From positions 16,306,775 to 16,370,774 of the forward strand of contig NC_134032.1 of NCBI RefSeq assembly GCF_964204645.1: 64,000 nt of DNA. Direction: 5' to 3'. The stretch comes from Tubulanus polymorphus. Taxonomy: Eukaryota; Nemertea; Palaeonemertea; Tubulaniformes; Tubulanidae. The notes beneath the pieces are model-generated. The model saw nothing but the letters and a program-made list of their open reading frames with translations, searched no databases and was not told the origin of the DNA. Made by a program: the position numbers and the translations under genes. This document shows positions 11,501 to 22,667 of the stretch, piece by piece (within the stretch, counting starts at the first letter, position 1; each line of letters opens with the position of its first letter).

Positions 11501-14500
11501 GCTAAAGCTAGGGGCACACGAGCTATAAAGCTAAAGCTAGGGGCACACGAGCTATAAAGCTTAAGCTAGGGGCACACGAGCTATAAAGCTAAAGCTAGGG
11601 GCACACGAGCTATAAAGCTAAAGCTAGGGGCACACGAGCTATAAAGCTAAAGCTAGGGGCACACGAGCTATAAAGCTTAAGCTAGGGGCACACGAGCTTT
11701 AAAGCTAAAGCTAGGGGCACACGAGCTATAAAGCTTAAGCTAGGGGCACACGAGCTATAAAGCTAAAGCTAGGGGCACACGAGCTATAAAGCTTAAGCTA
11801 GGGGCACACAGCTATAAAGCTAAAGCTAGGGGCACACAGCTATAAAGCTAAAGCTAGGGGCACACAGCTATAAAGCTTAGGCTAGGGGCACACGAGCTAT
11901 AAAGCTAAAGCTAGGGGCACACGAGCTATAAAGCTTAAGCTAGGGGCACACGAGCTTTAAAGCTAAAGCTAGGGGCACACGAGCTATAAAGCTTAAGCTA
12001 GGGGCACACGAGCTATAAAGCTAAAGCTAGGGGCACACGAGCTATAAAGCTTAAGCTAGGGGCACACAGCTATAAAGCTAAAGCTAGGGGCACACAGCTA
12101 TAAAGCTAAAGCTAGGGGCACACGAGCTATAAAGCTTAGGCTAGGGGCACACGAGCTATAAAGCTAAAGCTAGGGGCACATGAGCTATGAAGCTTAAGGT
12201 AGGGGCACACAGCTATAAAGCTAAAGCTAGGGGCACACAGCTATAAAGCTAAAGCTAGGGGCACACGAGCTATAAAGCTTAGGCTAGGGGCACACGAGCT
12301 ATAAAGCTAAAGCTAGGGGCACATGAGCTATGAAGCTTAAGGTAGGGGCACACAGCTATAAAGCTAAAGCTAGGGGCACACAGCTATAAAGCTAAAGCTA
12401 GGGGCACATGAGCTACGATTAACAATCTTCAAGTTGTTTGTAGTCCAACTGACTAACTTTACTCACAAATGACGCCGTGCATCAAGATGGGATTTTTGAC
12501 ACCGTAGAACATCCTTATCATTTTTCTTTTTAAGTTTAGTCGATGTTAATCGGATGAGAATTTTATCTAGTTCATAACTTTTAAAGAGGGCAATAATACA
12601 TTCGACGATGAACCGGTTTACTCAACTGAAAGACGCTAGCTGCCTACGCGCTTGAATAAGTGCCAGTCTTATCGCTAAGCCTCGTATTATAACCAACAAT
12701 GAAAGGAACCGAGATTTTCTAAGATTTTAAATTTTTTAACGTTATTACGAAAAATAAACCTACGAAAGTGATGTAATTTCGTTGACAAGAAGTTAAGCAA
12801 GAAAGCTAGCGACGATGAAAATGAACTCTAATGATTCCATAAAAATTTGATGGATTAAAGCTAAAAAATGATATCGTACATTGTCTTTACCAAGCCTGTC
12901 ATAGAGTTATGATAACTGGTCATTTTAACAAAATAAAAATAGATTGAATGCTATGAAATTGAATTTAAAGAATGAACTTACTACGAGCTTGAAGTGCTGG
13001 AGGCGTCTCCGGCGGGAGGAGTGGTCCACTGTCGTCGAAACTCTGTAAATAGTAATAATTTAATAATTAAAATTGGAAAAGCGGCCGCTAACTACAGCAG
13101 TAGTTCACAGAAATACTGAAATGAACAAGGTCTGAGAAATAAATCATATTAAGATCATCATACAATTTGTCGGGGCATTGGCACCTACACTGTGGCGCAT
13201 GTTACCTATAACTGATAGTGGACGCCACCTACACCGTGGCGCGTGTTATCTATAACTGATAGTGAACGCCACCTACACTGTGGCGCGTGTTATCTAAAAC
13301 TGATAGTGAACGCCACCTACACTGTGGCGCGTGTTATCTATAACTGATAGTGAACGCCACCTACACTGTGGCGCGTGTTATCTAAAACTGATAGTGAACG
13401 CCACCTACACCGTGGCGCGTGTTATCTAAAACTGATAGTGAACGCCACCTACACTGTGGCGCGTGTTATCTAAAACTGATAGTAAACGCCACCTACACCA
13501 TGGCGCGTGTTATCTATATCTGATAGTGAACGCCACCTACACCGTGGCGCGTGTTATCTATAACTGATAGTGAACGCCACCTACACTGTGACGCGTGTTA
13601 TCTATAACTGATAGTGAACGCCACCTACACTGTGGCGCGTGTTATCTATAACTGATAATGAACGCCACCTACACTGTGGCGCGTGTTATCTATAACTGAT
13701 AGTGAACGCCACCTACACTGTGGCGCGTGTTATCTATAACTGATAGTGAACGCCACCTACACTGTGGCGCGTGTTATCTATAACTGATAGTGAACGCCAC
13801 CTACACCGTGGCGCGTGTTATCTATAACTGATAGTGAACGCCACCTACACTGTGGCGCGTGTTATCTATAACTGATAGTGAACGCCACCTACACCATGGC
13901 GCGTGTTATCTATAACTGATAGTGAACGCCACCTACACCGTGGCGCGTGTTATCTATAACTGATAGTGAACGCCACCTACACTGTGACGCGTGTTATCTA
14001 TAACTGATAGTGAACGCCACCTACACTGTGGCGCGTGTTATCTATAACTGATAGTGAACGCCACCTACACCGTGGCGCGTGTTATCTATAACTGATAGTG
14101 AACGCCACCTACACTGTGACGCGTGTTATCTATAACTGATAGTGAACGCCACCTACACCGTGGCGCGTGTTATCTATAACTGATAGTGAACGCCACCTAC
14201 ACTGTGACGCGTATTATCTATAACTGATAGTGAACGCCACCTACACCGTGGCGCGTGTTATCTATAACTGATAGTGAACGCCACCTACACCGTGACGCGT
14301 GTTATCTATAACTGATAGTGAACGCCACCTACACTGTGGCACGTGTTATCTATAACTGATAGTGAACGCCACCTACACCGTGGCGCGTGTTATCTATAAC
14401 TGATAGTGAACGCCACCTACACTGTGACGCGTGTTATCTATAACTGATAGTGAACGCCACCTACACCGTGGCGCGTGTTATCTATAACTGATAGTGAACG

Positions 14501-17500
14501 CCACCTACACTGTGACGCGTGTTATCTATAACTGATAGTGAACGCCACCTACACCGTGGCGCGTGTTATCTATAACTGATAGTGAACGCCACCTACACTG
14601 TGACGCGTGTTATCTATAACTGATAGTGAACGCCACCTACACTGTGGCGCGTGTTATCTATAACTGATAGTGAACGCCACCTACACTGTGGCACGTGTTA
14701 TCTATAACTGATAGTGAACGCCACCTACACTGTGGCGCGTGTTATCTATAACTGATAGTGAACGCCACCTACACTGTGGCGCGTGTTATCTATAACTGAT
14801 AGTGAACGCCACCTACACCGTGGCGCGTGTTATCTATAACTGATAGTGAACGCCACCTACACTGTGACGCGTGTTATCTATAACTGATAGTGAACGCCAC
14901 CTACACTGTGGCACGTGTTATCTATAACTGATAGTGAACGCCACCTACACCGTGGCGCGTGTTATCTATAACTGATAGTGAACGCCACCTACACTGTGAC
15001 GCGTGTTATCTATAACTGATAGTGAACGCCACCTACACTGTGGCACGTGTTATCTATAACTGATAGTGAACGCCACCTACACTGTGGCGCGTGTTATCTA
15101 TAACTGATAGTGAACGCCACCTACACTGTGACGCGTGTTATCTATAACTGATAGTGAACGCCACATACACCGTGGCGCGTGTTATCTATAACTGATAGTG
15201 AACGCCACCTACACCGTGGCGCGTGTTATCTATAACTGATAATGAACGCCACCTACACCGTGGCGCGTGTTATCTATCACTGATAGTGAACGCCACCTAC
15301 ACCGTGGCGCGTGATATCTATAACTGAGTGAACGCCACCTACACCGTGGAGCGTGTTATCTATAACTGATAGTGAACGCCACCTACACCGTGACGCGTGT
15401 TATCTATAACTGATAGTGAACGCCACCTACACTGTGGCGCGTGTTATCTAAAACTGATAATGAACGCCACCTACACCGTGGCGCGTGTTATCTATCACTG
15501 ATAGTGAACGCCACCTACACCGTGGCGCGTATTATCTATAACTGATAGTGAACGCCACCTACACTGTGGCGTGTGTTATCTATAACTGAAAGTGAACGCC
15601 ACCTACACCGTGGCGCGTGTTATCTATAACTGATAATGAACGCCACCTACACCGTGGCGCGTGTTATCTATAACTGATAGTGAACGCCACCTACACCGTG
15701 GCGCGTATTATCTATAACTGATAGTGAACGCCACCTACACGTGTAGCGTGGCGTGCGGGGAGGCGTGTGGGGAGGGGTGTGGCGAGGCGTGTAGGGAGGC
15801 GTGTGGGGAGGGGTGTAGCGAGGCGTGATGCGCTTATACTCTAAAACGCTCAGGAGTCGCAGGTACCCATTTACCGCTGGGTGGAGAGAGGTGATGAGGA
15901 TAAGTGTCTCGCGCGAGGACACTACGGTAATGTACGGGGTTCGAATCCACGACCTGGATTCCCAGAGCCGCACCGCTCCACACAGAACAAATACACACAG
16001 AAAACATCAAACTAGAATTATAACTTACCGGTCGTACGGGCGACAGCGGCACGGTAGAGTCTAATGTGGTGTTCTAGAAAAATAAAATGATTTTAAAGAT
16101 TAAATCATGCATTTTCACTGCCAGAAACTGAATTCATCAAATCTATTAAATATTTCAGTGAGATGAACTGTAAAGAGCCCCCCCGGGTATTAGGGTAATT
16201 AACAGACCCTTCAGGACCCTGTTTACAATACTCCACACAATTTGATGCAGTAAACCCGATTAGAGAGATTTCTCTATTATTTGTCGTCATGCGCTGATAT
16301 AGAATATTTTGTTTGTTACACAATATCCGGCCGGAACTAATAACCGAACGCACTATAGTTCGGTCTTAACGTATTTCACGGTGTCGGCCATCTTGGAAAT
16401 GGGTTGAAAACTACAGCGACCGGCGGCCGGGCAGCAGACACACTGATAGGTAACTTGTCGAATGTTCAGATTTTGGCAGCACGCGCTGAAGCTGCCCGTA
16501 AATTACCCCGGACATATAAGAGGGAATGGGAGTTTAGGATACTGACTGATTGAAATATTTATACTTACAGGCGTCAGCCGCGGCGACTGCCTCTGATGAG
16601 GAGGAGCTCTACCCTAGAAACAACAATAATATAAACATAATTAGTCAAATTCATTAAGGGTTGAATTTTCAAACATTTCTTATGCAATGTTTTTTATTTC
16701 AAAATCAATGATTGAAAAGTTGTTTTTTAAAGAAAAATTTGATGCACAATTTTTACATGATGTTAAATGTTCCTTAATAACACATACATTGGTGAAACAA
16801 TGCGACATTTGGCCACAAGGCGTCAAATTTGTCTTTAAAAAACAACTTTTCAATCGTTGATTCTGGAAAAAATGACTTTGAAATCACCATCAAAGAGGCA
16901 TTTTTTATTTCAACTTGTCGGTTTTAATCATTTTAAGTGAACAAAAAGTATTCCGGGATGGAATCCACGAATCAAGGTCCCCAGCGATGTGGCGCCGGTA
17001 TCGGGTCCCCAGCGATGTGGCGCCGGTATCGGGTACCCAGCGATGTGGCGCCGGTATCGGGTACCCAGCGATGTGGCGCCGGTATCGGGTACCCAGCGAT
17101 GTGGCGCCGGTATCGGGTCCCCAGCGATGTGGCGCCGGTATCGGGTCCCCAGCGATGAAGGGTTTATTCAGTTTCTTCATTTAATTAATTAGATCTTCGT
17201 TATTTCAACAAGAATCGTTTAGAGACCATTTATTTATTTGAGCATCTTTAAATTTTTCAATCAATGGAGCCTTGGATCCAGCCAGATTAAAAACCGACCC
17301 CTTACATACTCATCAACCTAACAGGTGCAACAAACAGTAAAGGTTTTCAATATAAGGGATCGTTCAATCAATATGCACACACCTCTCCGTGCCTTGTGCG
17401 ACGAGCTGTCAGGGGACGAGGGTAATGAGCTGTCAGGGGACGAGGGTAACAGCTGTCAGGGGATGAGGGTAACCAGCTGTCAGGGGACGAGGGTAACGAG

Positions 17501-19367
17501 TTGTCAGGGGACGAGGGTAATGAGCTGTCAGGGGACGAGGGTAACAGCTGTCAGGGGACGAGGGTAACGAGCTGTCAGGGGACGAGGGTAACGAGCTGTC
17601 AGGGGACGAGGGTAACAGCTGTCAGGGGACAAGGGTAACAGCTGTCAGGGGACGAGGGTAACAGCTGTCAGGGGACGAGGGTAACAGCTGTCAGGGGACG
17701 GCAGTAATGAGCTGTCACGGGACTTCCTAAGAAAACTAGATTTTATCTACAGACAGACGAAAAGTGAACGCAATAGCGCAATAACTTAAGTCCCCAGTGG
17801 GATAAAAAAAGCATGAATTAGTTTGGACTTAAATGCAAGATGTTTGTTTAATCACTTACAGCTGACGGTCCTGGTATTGGTGACAAATTCTGTAAAGATA
17901 AAATGAAACAAAATATTAGATTGATATTCATGAATACATGTATCACTGATTCTTCAGTAGTTCTATAACCAATCTAAAAATTCAACACCAGTCTAAACTC
18001 ATTTTAGTTCTATAACCAATCTAACAACTTAAGACCAATCTAAGCTCATTTTAATTCTAAAACTATTCTATCAACTTGAGACCAGTCTAAGCTCATTTTA
18101 GTTCTATAACCAATCTAACAACTTAAGACCAGTCTAAGCTTATTTTAGTTCTATAACCAATCTAACAACTTCAGACCAGTCTAAACTCATTTTAGTTCTA
18201 TAACCAATCTAACAACTTAAGACCAGTCTAAACTCATTTTAGTTCTATAACCAATCTAACAACTTGAGACCAGTCTAAACTCATTCTAGTTCTATAACCA
18301 ATCTAACAACTTGAGACCAGCCTAAACTCATTTTAGTTCTATAAACAGAGAGAACACATGTAGTTGTTACTTACAGGGGTCGGCGGCGGCGGTGGCGCCA
18401 CTTGTCCCGGCGTCGGAGGTACGATCTGTAAATACAATAAAAAAATACACAATTTAAAACAAGAACTGATTTTAGTTTTAAGGTTGGAGGGAAGTCTATC
18501 AGTTTTGGGGTTGGAGGGAAGTCGATCAGTTTTGGGGTTGGAGGGAAGTCGATCAGTTTTTGGGTTGGAGGGAAGTCTATCAGTTTTGGGGTTGGAGGGA
18601 AGTCTATCAGTTTTGGGGTTGGAGGGAAGTCGATCAGTTTTGGGGTTGGAGGGAAGTCTATCAGTTTTGGGGTTGGAGGGAAGTCTATCAGTTTTGGGGT
18701 TGGAGGGAAGTCTATCAGTTTTCTTGTTGATTGTATTTATTTCTGGAGTAGCATCAGAAACATGGTTCAAAGTTCCCCCTCCCCCCAGCTGCTTCAGACT
18801 CACTACATGTGTTTATTGTAGTTATAACTTACCGACTCGCCGAGTTGTTGTTGCTGCTGTTGCTGCTGCTGTTGATGCTGGAAAAGAAAAATATTCATGC
18901 AATGACAATTGAGCTTTAGTGATAATTATGATAGATATGGATATAGGAAGGACACAGCTGTGAAATTACACTTTCAAATACGATAATAAAATAGAATAAA
19001 TGTATCGCCATGGGAACGACCAATAATCGGTGCCAAATATCGTTATTTAAATGTTACCATGGTTACTATAAATAAAAACCAGTTCACGATAGCATTTTTC
19101 ACAGAATAAATTTGCTCAATCGACCTCAAATTCAATTCAAATACCGTTTTATTCAAAACGTTGCCAAATTCGTTCATGTTTATCATTGGTCTCATTAACG
19201 GTGTTATTTAACAGAACACTTTGACTCTACCTGTTTTTACACTTGTTTTCTAATATAGTATGAATAAATTAGCATGAAAGCAGTAAATTTGAACTTACCG
19301 AAGGACTTGACGTAAGCGGCCCGGGCCGCCCGCGCGCGCCAATTGATTTTTTTGTTGCTTTTGGCAT
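6577..19367 (-). CDS. Unrecognised ten-exon micro-exon gene, about 343-residue Pro/Gln-rich basic protein
   Basis: I do not recognise this family. Coding exons in transcript order are 19367-19299, 18877-18833, 18425-18375, 17889-17860, 16613-16569, 16073-16029, 13042-12982, 8356-8291, 7850-7618 and 6963-6577. Each is bounded by AG and GT(AAG), and one frame runs through all of them: exons 1-6 are multiples of three in phase 0, exons 7 and 8 end in phase 1, exon 9 returns to phase 0, and exon 10 ends at a TAA. The product starts with a basic segment holding an AT-hook-like RGRP core, then a Gln run, Pro-rich micro-exons, an Arg-rich amphipathic segment (exon 8), a Pro-rich exon 9, and a last exon with a KKTKRKRK-type nuclear-localisation cluster and a C-terminal predicted helical stretch. 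There is no signal peptide or membrane segment, so a nuclear location is inferred. Phase consistency and conserved exon copies at 24-29 kb support it being real; function is unknown. Confidence 0.7.
7618..7850 (-). CDS. Micro-exon gene, exon 9
   Basis: 233 bp, phase 1 to phase 0, acceptor TATTTTACAG and donor GAG|GTAAG. It encodes VDILQECPFRGPVEDF, a Pro-rich middle with PPPQRP and QPPPG, and a basic end (KRWSDRVRGRLSEGDLTE). Its two halves occur separately in the plus-strand mosaic, the start at 27471 and the end before 26335. Confidence 0.7.
7925..7945 (+). promoter_or_regulatory. CTCF-like motif
   Basis: CCACCAGGGGGCGTC matches the bilaterian CTCF core (CCASYAGRKGGC). It lies in intron 8 of the micro-exon gene and is conserved in the inverted copy near 27382-27400. 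Motif match only. Confidence 0.35.
8291..8356 (-). CDS. Micro-exon gene, exon 8 (Arg-rich helix)
   Basis: 66 bp, phase 1 to phase 1, encoding roughly TLAFRIRRAFRREEFVRLFL then PE. The alternation of basic and hydrophobic residues suggests an amphipathic helix. The plus-strand copy at 26956-27021 is nearly identical, including both splice sites. Confidence 0.7.
8550..8594. repeat. AT microsatellite
   Basis: About 22 AT dinucleotides inside intron 7 of the micro-exon gene. Confidence 0.9.
8825..10378. repeat. 80-bp minisatellite, about 19 copies
   Basis: Unit holds TCACTATTTTTTTACTAAAA, TTTTTGATTTATCGGTTT, AAATTCTCTCTCTTTTCATC and AGAGCATCAGAAAAT. It is intronic (intron 7). Its flanks (about 8500-8550 and 10380-10430) share a GTTCTTCTA...AAAACAGAGCA stretch, so the array appears inserted into, or expanded within, a duplicated sequence. 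Confidence 0.9.
10379..11379. other. Unique intronic sequence
   Basis: Part of intron 7. Contains a short cluster of ACATGTACATGTAC-type palindromes at 10905-10985 and no coding potential that I can support. Confidence 0.5.
11380..12415. repeat. 29-bp minisatellite, about 36 copies
   Basis: Unit GCTAAAGCTAGGGGCACACG plus AGCTATAAA. Alternate units read GCTTAAGCTA, and about a dozen units lack the GA of CACGAGCT (27 bp). It sits in intron 7 about 570 bp from exon 7. Confidence 0.9.
12982..13042 (-). CDS. Micro-exon gene, exon 7
   Basis: 61 bp from acceptor TTTACAG to donor CGTA|GTAAG. It starts in phase 0 and ends in phase 1, encoding SFDDSGPLLPPETPPALQAR plus one base. It lies between the two largest introns, which hold the 44-bp and the 80-/29-bp arrays. 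Confidence 0.6.
13155..15740. repeat. 44-bp minisatellite, about 58 copies
   Basis: Unit TGATAGTGAACGCCACCTAC, ACTGTGGCGCGTG, TTATCTATAAC. It fills most of intron 6. Variation is mainly at CpG-type positions (CACTGTG/CACCGTG, GGCGCG/GACGCG), consistent with methylated CpG decay (inference). Confidence 0.95.
15741..15830 (+). repeat. G-rich GGCGTGTGGGGAGGGGTGT repeat
   Basis: Short G-rich array at the end of the 44-bp repeat with several runs of 3-4 G; the strand could form a G-quadruplex (inference). A GGTTCGAATCC B-box-like sequence follows at about 15938. Confidence 0.6.
16029..16073 (-). CDS. Micro-exon gene, exon 6
   Basis: 45 bp, phase 0 to phase 0, encoding NTTLDSTVPLSPVRP. Two plus-strand copies exist: 24951-25001 (51 bp, two extra codons and substitutions) and 27722-27766 (45 bp). 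Both keep acceptor, donor and phase, the best evidence that this short segment has been an exon. Confidence 0.7.
16569..16613 (-). CDS. Micro-exon gene, exon 5
   Basis: 45 bp, phase 0 to phase 0, acceptor TTTCTAG and donor CCT|GTAAG. It encodes GRAPPHQRQSPRLTP, with SP/TP sites that could be proline-directed kinase targets (inference). Confidence 0.6.
16978..17153. repeat. 28-bp minisatellite, about 6 copies
   Basis: Unit CCAGCGATGTGGCGCCGGTA plus TCGGGTCC or TCGGGTAC, in intron 4. 28 is not a multiple of three, so the three plus frames each run through all phases; apparent ORFs here are artefacts. Confidence 0.9.
17399..17722. repeat. 21/24-bp minisatellite (AGCTGTCAGGGGACGAGGGT)
   Basis: About 14 units of AGCTGTCAGGGGACGAGGGT with AAC, AACG or AATG between them, in intron 4. 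Confidence 0.9.
17860..17889 (-). CDS. Micro-exon gene, exon 4 (30 bp)
   Basis: A 30-bp micro-exon between TTTACAG and GTAAG, phase 0, encoding NLSPIPGPSA. It is too short to trust alone, but both splice sites are near consensus and the phase fits its neighbours. Confidence 0.55.
17960..18345. repeat. 47-bp minisatellite derived from a foldback MITE
   Basis: About 8 units of TCTATAACCAATCTAACAAC, TTAAGACCAGTCTAAACTCA, TTTTAGT. The reverse complement matches the interior of the foldback elements at 49227-49370, 55542-55690 and 56741-56915 (TTAGATTGG-TATAGAACTA...CTGGTCTTAA). Confidence 0.85.
18375..18425 (-). CDS. Micro-exon gene, exon 3 (Pro-rich)
   Basis: 51 bp, phase 0 to phase 0, acceptor TTTACAG and donor CCT|GTAAG. 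It encodes IVPPTPGQVAPPPPPTP, a proline-rich linker of the type bound by SH3 or WW domains. No copy was seen in the plus-strand mosaic. Confidence 0.65.
18480..18722. repeat. 27-bp minisatellite, about 9 copies
   Basis: Unit GGTTGGAGGGAAGTCTATCA plus GTTTTGG in intron 2. 27 is a multiple of three, which opens frames on both strands. Confidence 0.9.
18833..18877 (-). CDS. Micro-exon gene, exon 2 (poly-Gln)
   Basis: 45 bp, phase 0 to phase 0, acceptor TTTTCCAG and donor TCG|GTAAG. It encodes His, ten Gln and LGES. The CAG/CAA mix is the kind of tract that expands and contracts. The exon is identical at 25232-25276 on the plus strand. Confidence 0.65.
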
Positions 19368-19370
19368 ATT
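19299..19370 (-). CDS. Micro-exon gene, exon 1 (start codon exon)
   Basis: The exon follows a good acceptor (TTTTTCTAG) with ATG three bases inside it at 19367-19365, so an upstream non-coding exon is expected. It encodes 23 residues, starting MPKATKKS and holding GARGRPGPL, whose RGRP resembles an AT-hook core. The donor is TCG|GTAAG, phase 0. A diverged copy with intact splice sites lies at 28772-28843 on the plus strand. Confidence 0.7.
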
Positions 19371-20322
19371 CTAGAAAAATAAATAAAACAATTAAATCAT
19401 ATGAAAATAGATTATTATATCAGACATGAATCATGCACAGTTTAGTCAATTATTCCTGTATATGGTTCACTCAGTAGAGTACTGAACATAAAGTAACTAA
19501 TAAACAGGTGAATCTAGTAACAATCGCTCAACAGAATGTAGAGTACAAGTCAGACACCTCGGCTACTAATGGATTTCTCTTCAAAAATGTGAATTAAGCT
19601 ATTTCAATCACAAGGTTGACCATTTCCCGACTTAAGCTCCCACTAACTGACAATCGGTTCCACATGTCGACTATCTGTAACCCATGATTTATCATATTAT
19701 ATCAAAAATTAATGCTATTTAACCTTGGCCTGACTCAAAAATGGCGTTGGAACAGCAGCAGTGAAACCACGCCAATAATTTACTAAATGACCTTTTTTTC
19801 TATTCTATACTGTTTTTGAAAATTGACGTAAATTCACTGCAGCAAAATAAAACCTGTCAAAAATTGGCAATTTGCTGCGACAATCAAAAATTGCTTCAGT
19901 GGCGTTGGAAGTGTAGAGACTGCAGCGGCGATAATTAACTGAATGACGTTTGTTTTTCTTTGAATACCACATTTTTGAAGAAATTAAGTAAATTTGCCGC
20001 AGCAATATTTAGAACCTGTCCAAAATCGGCGTTTGGCTGCGGCAATAAAAATTGCTTCCAACACCCCTGCTCAATATGGCCGCCAATTTGACCTTGACTT
20101 CACTGTAAATATGGCCGCCGGCTAGGAAAAATTTTCCACCAGCAAAAATGCTTTAAAATGATAAATCATGACCGATGTATATGTGATATCTAATAATTAC
20201 TAACTGGAGCTAGGAACTGATCTGATGTGTTTATCATCAGTTTATCATTCACTAAGGCCTTCAATACATGTGTATAATATTTACGCTGATTTAACGAAAA
20301 GTTGAAAAGTTGTTGCACTCAC

Positions 20323-20480
20323 TTTAATGTCTGTGAAACGAATGATTCGATCAACTGACCGCTGGTCATCGTTCAGTGACCCGCACCATCCTCAACCAAT
20401 CAACACGCGTCTTCGTGCATTTCATATTCAAATAAGCTCCGCCTCCACGATTCAAACCATATGTTCAACGCAAAATAAGG
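20323..20480 (-). promoter_or_regulatory. Candidate 5' UTR exon and promoter of the micro-exon gene
   Basis: On the minus strand a good donor (GTGAGT) ends at 20323, about 950 bp upstream of coding exon 1, which itself starts behind an acceptor. The stretch above it is GC-richer and contains an inverted CCAAT box (plus-strand CCAATCAAC near 20395). No TATA box was recognised. This is inference from position and splice signal only. Confidence 0.35.
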
Positions 20481-22667
20481 CTAATGTTGAGATGAGTTCA
20501 TGTTCATGCACAAAACGGAAGTAATACCGAAAAACAAAAAGGCAGCTTCTGAATCGAAGGAGGGTTCTTCAGGTGGTTCAACTGAACTAACCATCTCGCA
20601 TAAATCGGTGTTCATTGATTTAAAAACCGATATTAAAGTTTGAATCAGAATTATTACTGATATATTCAAAATGTGGTAAATGTTATGAAATAATTCAAAA
20701 TATAATGTAAAATGAATATTTCCGGTCATTATTTTTCAGCAATGAATTTTCAATGTAGACTCTGCTGCACGAGGAGTACTCCGACTCACTTACCAGGCAA
20801 CGGAATAACGCCAGTCCGGAGTTCGCCTGCCAGGGTATGGAACAGCGGCCGCGCGCGATTTGACAGACCCCGGTATGATCCTAATGCGACAAGCAGGACC
20901 CAGCTCCACACTCTGAGTTAGAGTTAACTCTGGGTTAAAATTAGTTTATTCCAATTACTTAACTCTGAGTCAAATCTTCACTCACAACTGTGGAACTGGG
21001 TCCGGCAGTATAAGTTAGTTCACAGATTTACCGCTATTGATTAGTATTGGGGCAGCACCCGACGGTCAAGAATTGACGAACTGATACACCTCAACATCTT
21101 ACTGTGGCATGCGAGGTTCAACATCATAGTATTCCATAGTACTAGTTTTACCTCGAAAGTTAATCAAAGTATCACCATCAATCAAACTCACACTTTGATT
21201 AAGAGCTGTAGAACTTTATCGTTATAAGCATACTGTATACAGAAATGCTTGTTATCGATGGAATATTCTAAATTCCCGAAAAAATACAATTATGCAAAAT
21301 CGTTCAATAAAATTTGTTTTAAGAGTTGAATCCGTTTTCTATTTCTTCAATCATTTCCTGAAGGTCGAGTTGCGCAGTGTGGGTCATGATAAGACTGGTC
21401 TGTCTTAAAGTTGTTACGATTTGCTAGTGAACTTAAGATGGTCTAAAAGAGACTGGGTCTTAATTACATCAATGAGTAAATTCCACCATTCTCTGCTAAG
21501 AGTAATAAGATGTGAGCTCAGATGAATCCCACAGAAAACATTACAACCAGAAAAAACAACTTTAAAATGAAGAAGCAATGTATATGATCGACAAACTAGT
21601 TTTATTAGAAGGCTTACGTTGGATCACATTTTTTTTAAAGACATGATCATGTAATATAAACATTACAGAAAATGATTTTAAAGTATGTTATAGACTTAAC
21701 ATTAGACAACTATAAATTAACTTTTGCTCAAAAAAAATAATATTTACATTTTGATTTATTTCAGAAATGAACAACAATTTCTCAATAAAAATGACATTAA
21801 TTTTAGAAGATGACTACACAATTTGTTTATTTCAATTAACACGAGAGCCTTATAATCATGATGTAATAATAAGAACAAGAAAAACTGGTATAAAATCGAC
21901 ACAAATCATGTCCAGAAACAAAACAGTTAAACCTCCTTAAGTCATTCTAGTTGTGACAATCATTGTTTCAACAACTTATCTGAATTGCAAATAAAATTGG
22001 GCGCCAAAAATAGAGATGACTTCAGTAATGTGACGACTTATCCAAATTATGACTTACACTTAGTGAATAGAATTAGAAATACAAATTGTGACTCAAAAAT
22101 AGAGATGACTTCAGTAATGTGACAATTCAATCAAGTTTGATTTTATAACATAAATTGTAAATGATTATGTTCAGGTTTTGCTCTGAATAGTTTTGTTGTA
22201 TCATACTGAATATTGTCCCTTAATGAAATATCACCCACAAAGTCTCATCCACTTTCGGAATATTGTCCATTTCTTTGATGTATATCTTCATTTCTCTTTC
22301 ATTTGAGTTATTAACATTTCCCTGAAAATACATTAAAATTGAAAATATCACTGCAGCTGTATCTTACGAGAATAAAACTTGCATGAACTAGAAACATTTG
22401 GTTTCAGTCTCTGGGTCCAGTTTCACAAAATGAAACAAATAACTTCTAAGAGTTAGACTTTTTAGAGAATTGGAACCCATGGCCCTAATTCACAAAACAA
22501 AGGAAAACTCTAAATTCTATTTAATTTCGTCAATTCCTTTCTGTGAAACTTTGCCCAGTTTTAAGGTGGATATTGTTATCAGAGCACATTGTAAATACCT
22601 TTTGAGCAGCGGATGTAAATATTCTCAGACGGATTGGTTCCATTAAACGCACCCAGCATAGCACGGA
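20481..22667. other. Intergenic spacer between the inverted gene copies
   Basis: No coding exon supported. It contains a foldback element (20892-21003), AT-rich sequence, and a locally duplicated segment at 21996-22150 (AAAAATAGAGATGACTTCAG twice). A related stretch recurs at the end of the window (63935-64000). Confidence 0.5.
20892..21003. mobile_element. Foldback MITE with GGACCCAG(C/T)TCCACA ends
   Basis: Left end GGACCCAGCTCCACACTCTG pairs with right end ACTGTGGAACTGGGTCC, and an inner CTCTGAGTTAGAGTTAACTC...TTAACTCTGAGT pair adds to the stem. About 110 bp, no coding capacity. Confidence 0.55.

Noticed and set aside
15825-16064. ORFs on both strands around 15.8-16.06 kb
   Set aside because: They overlap the real exon 6 out of frame and run into the minisatellite edge.
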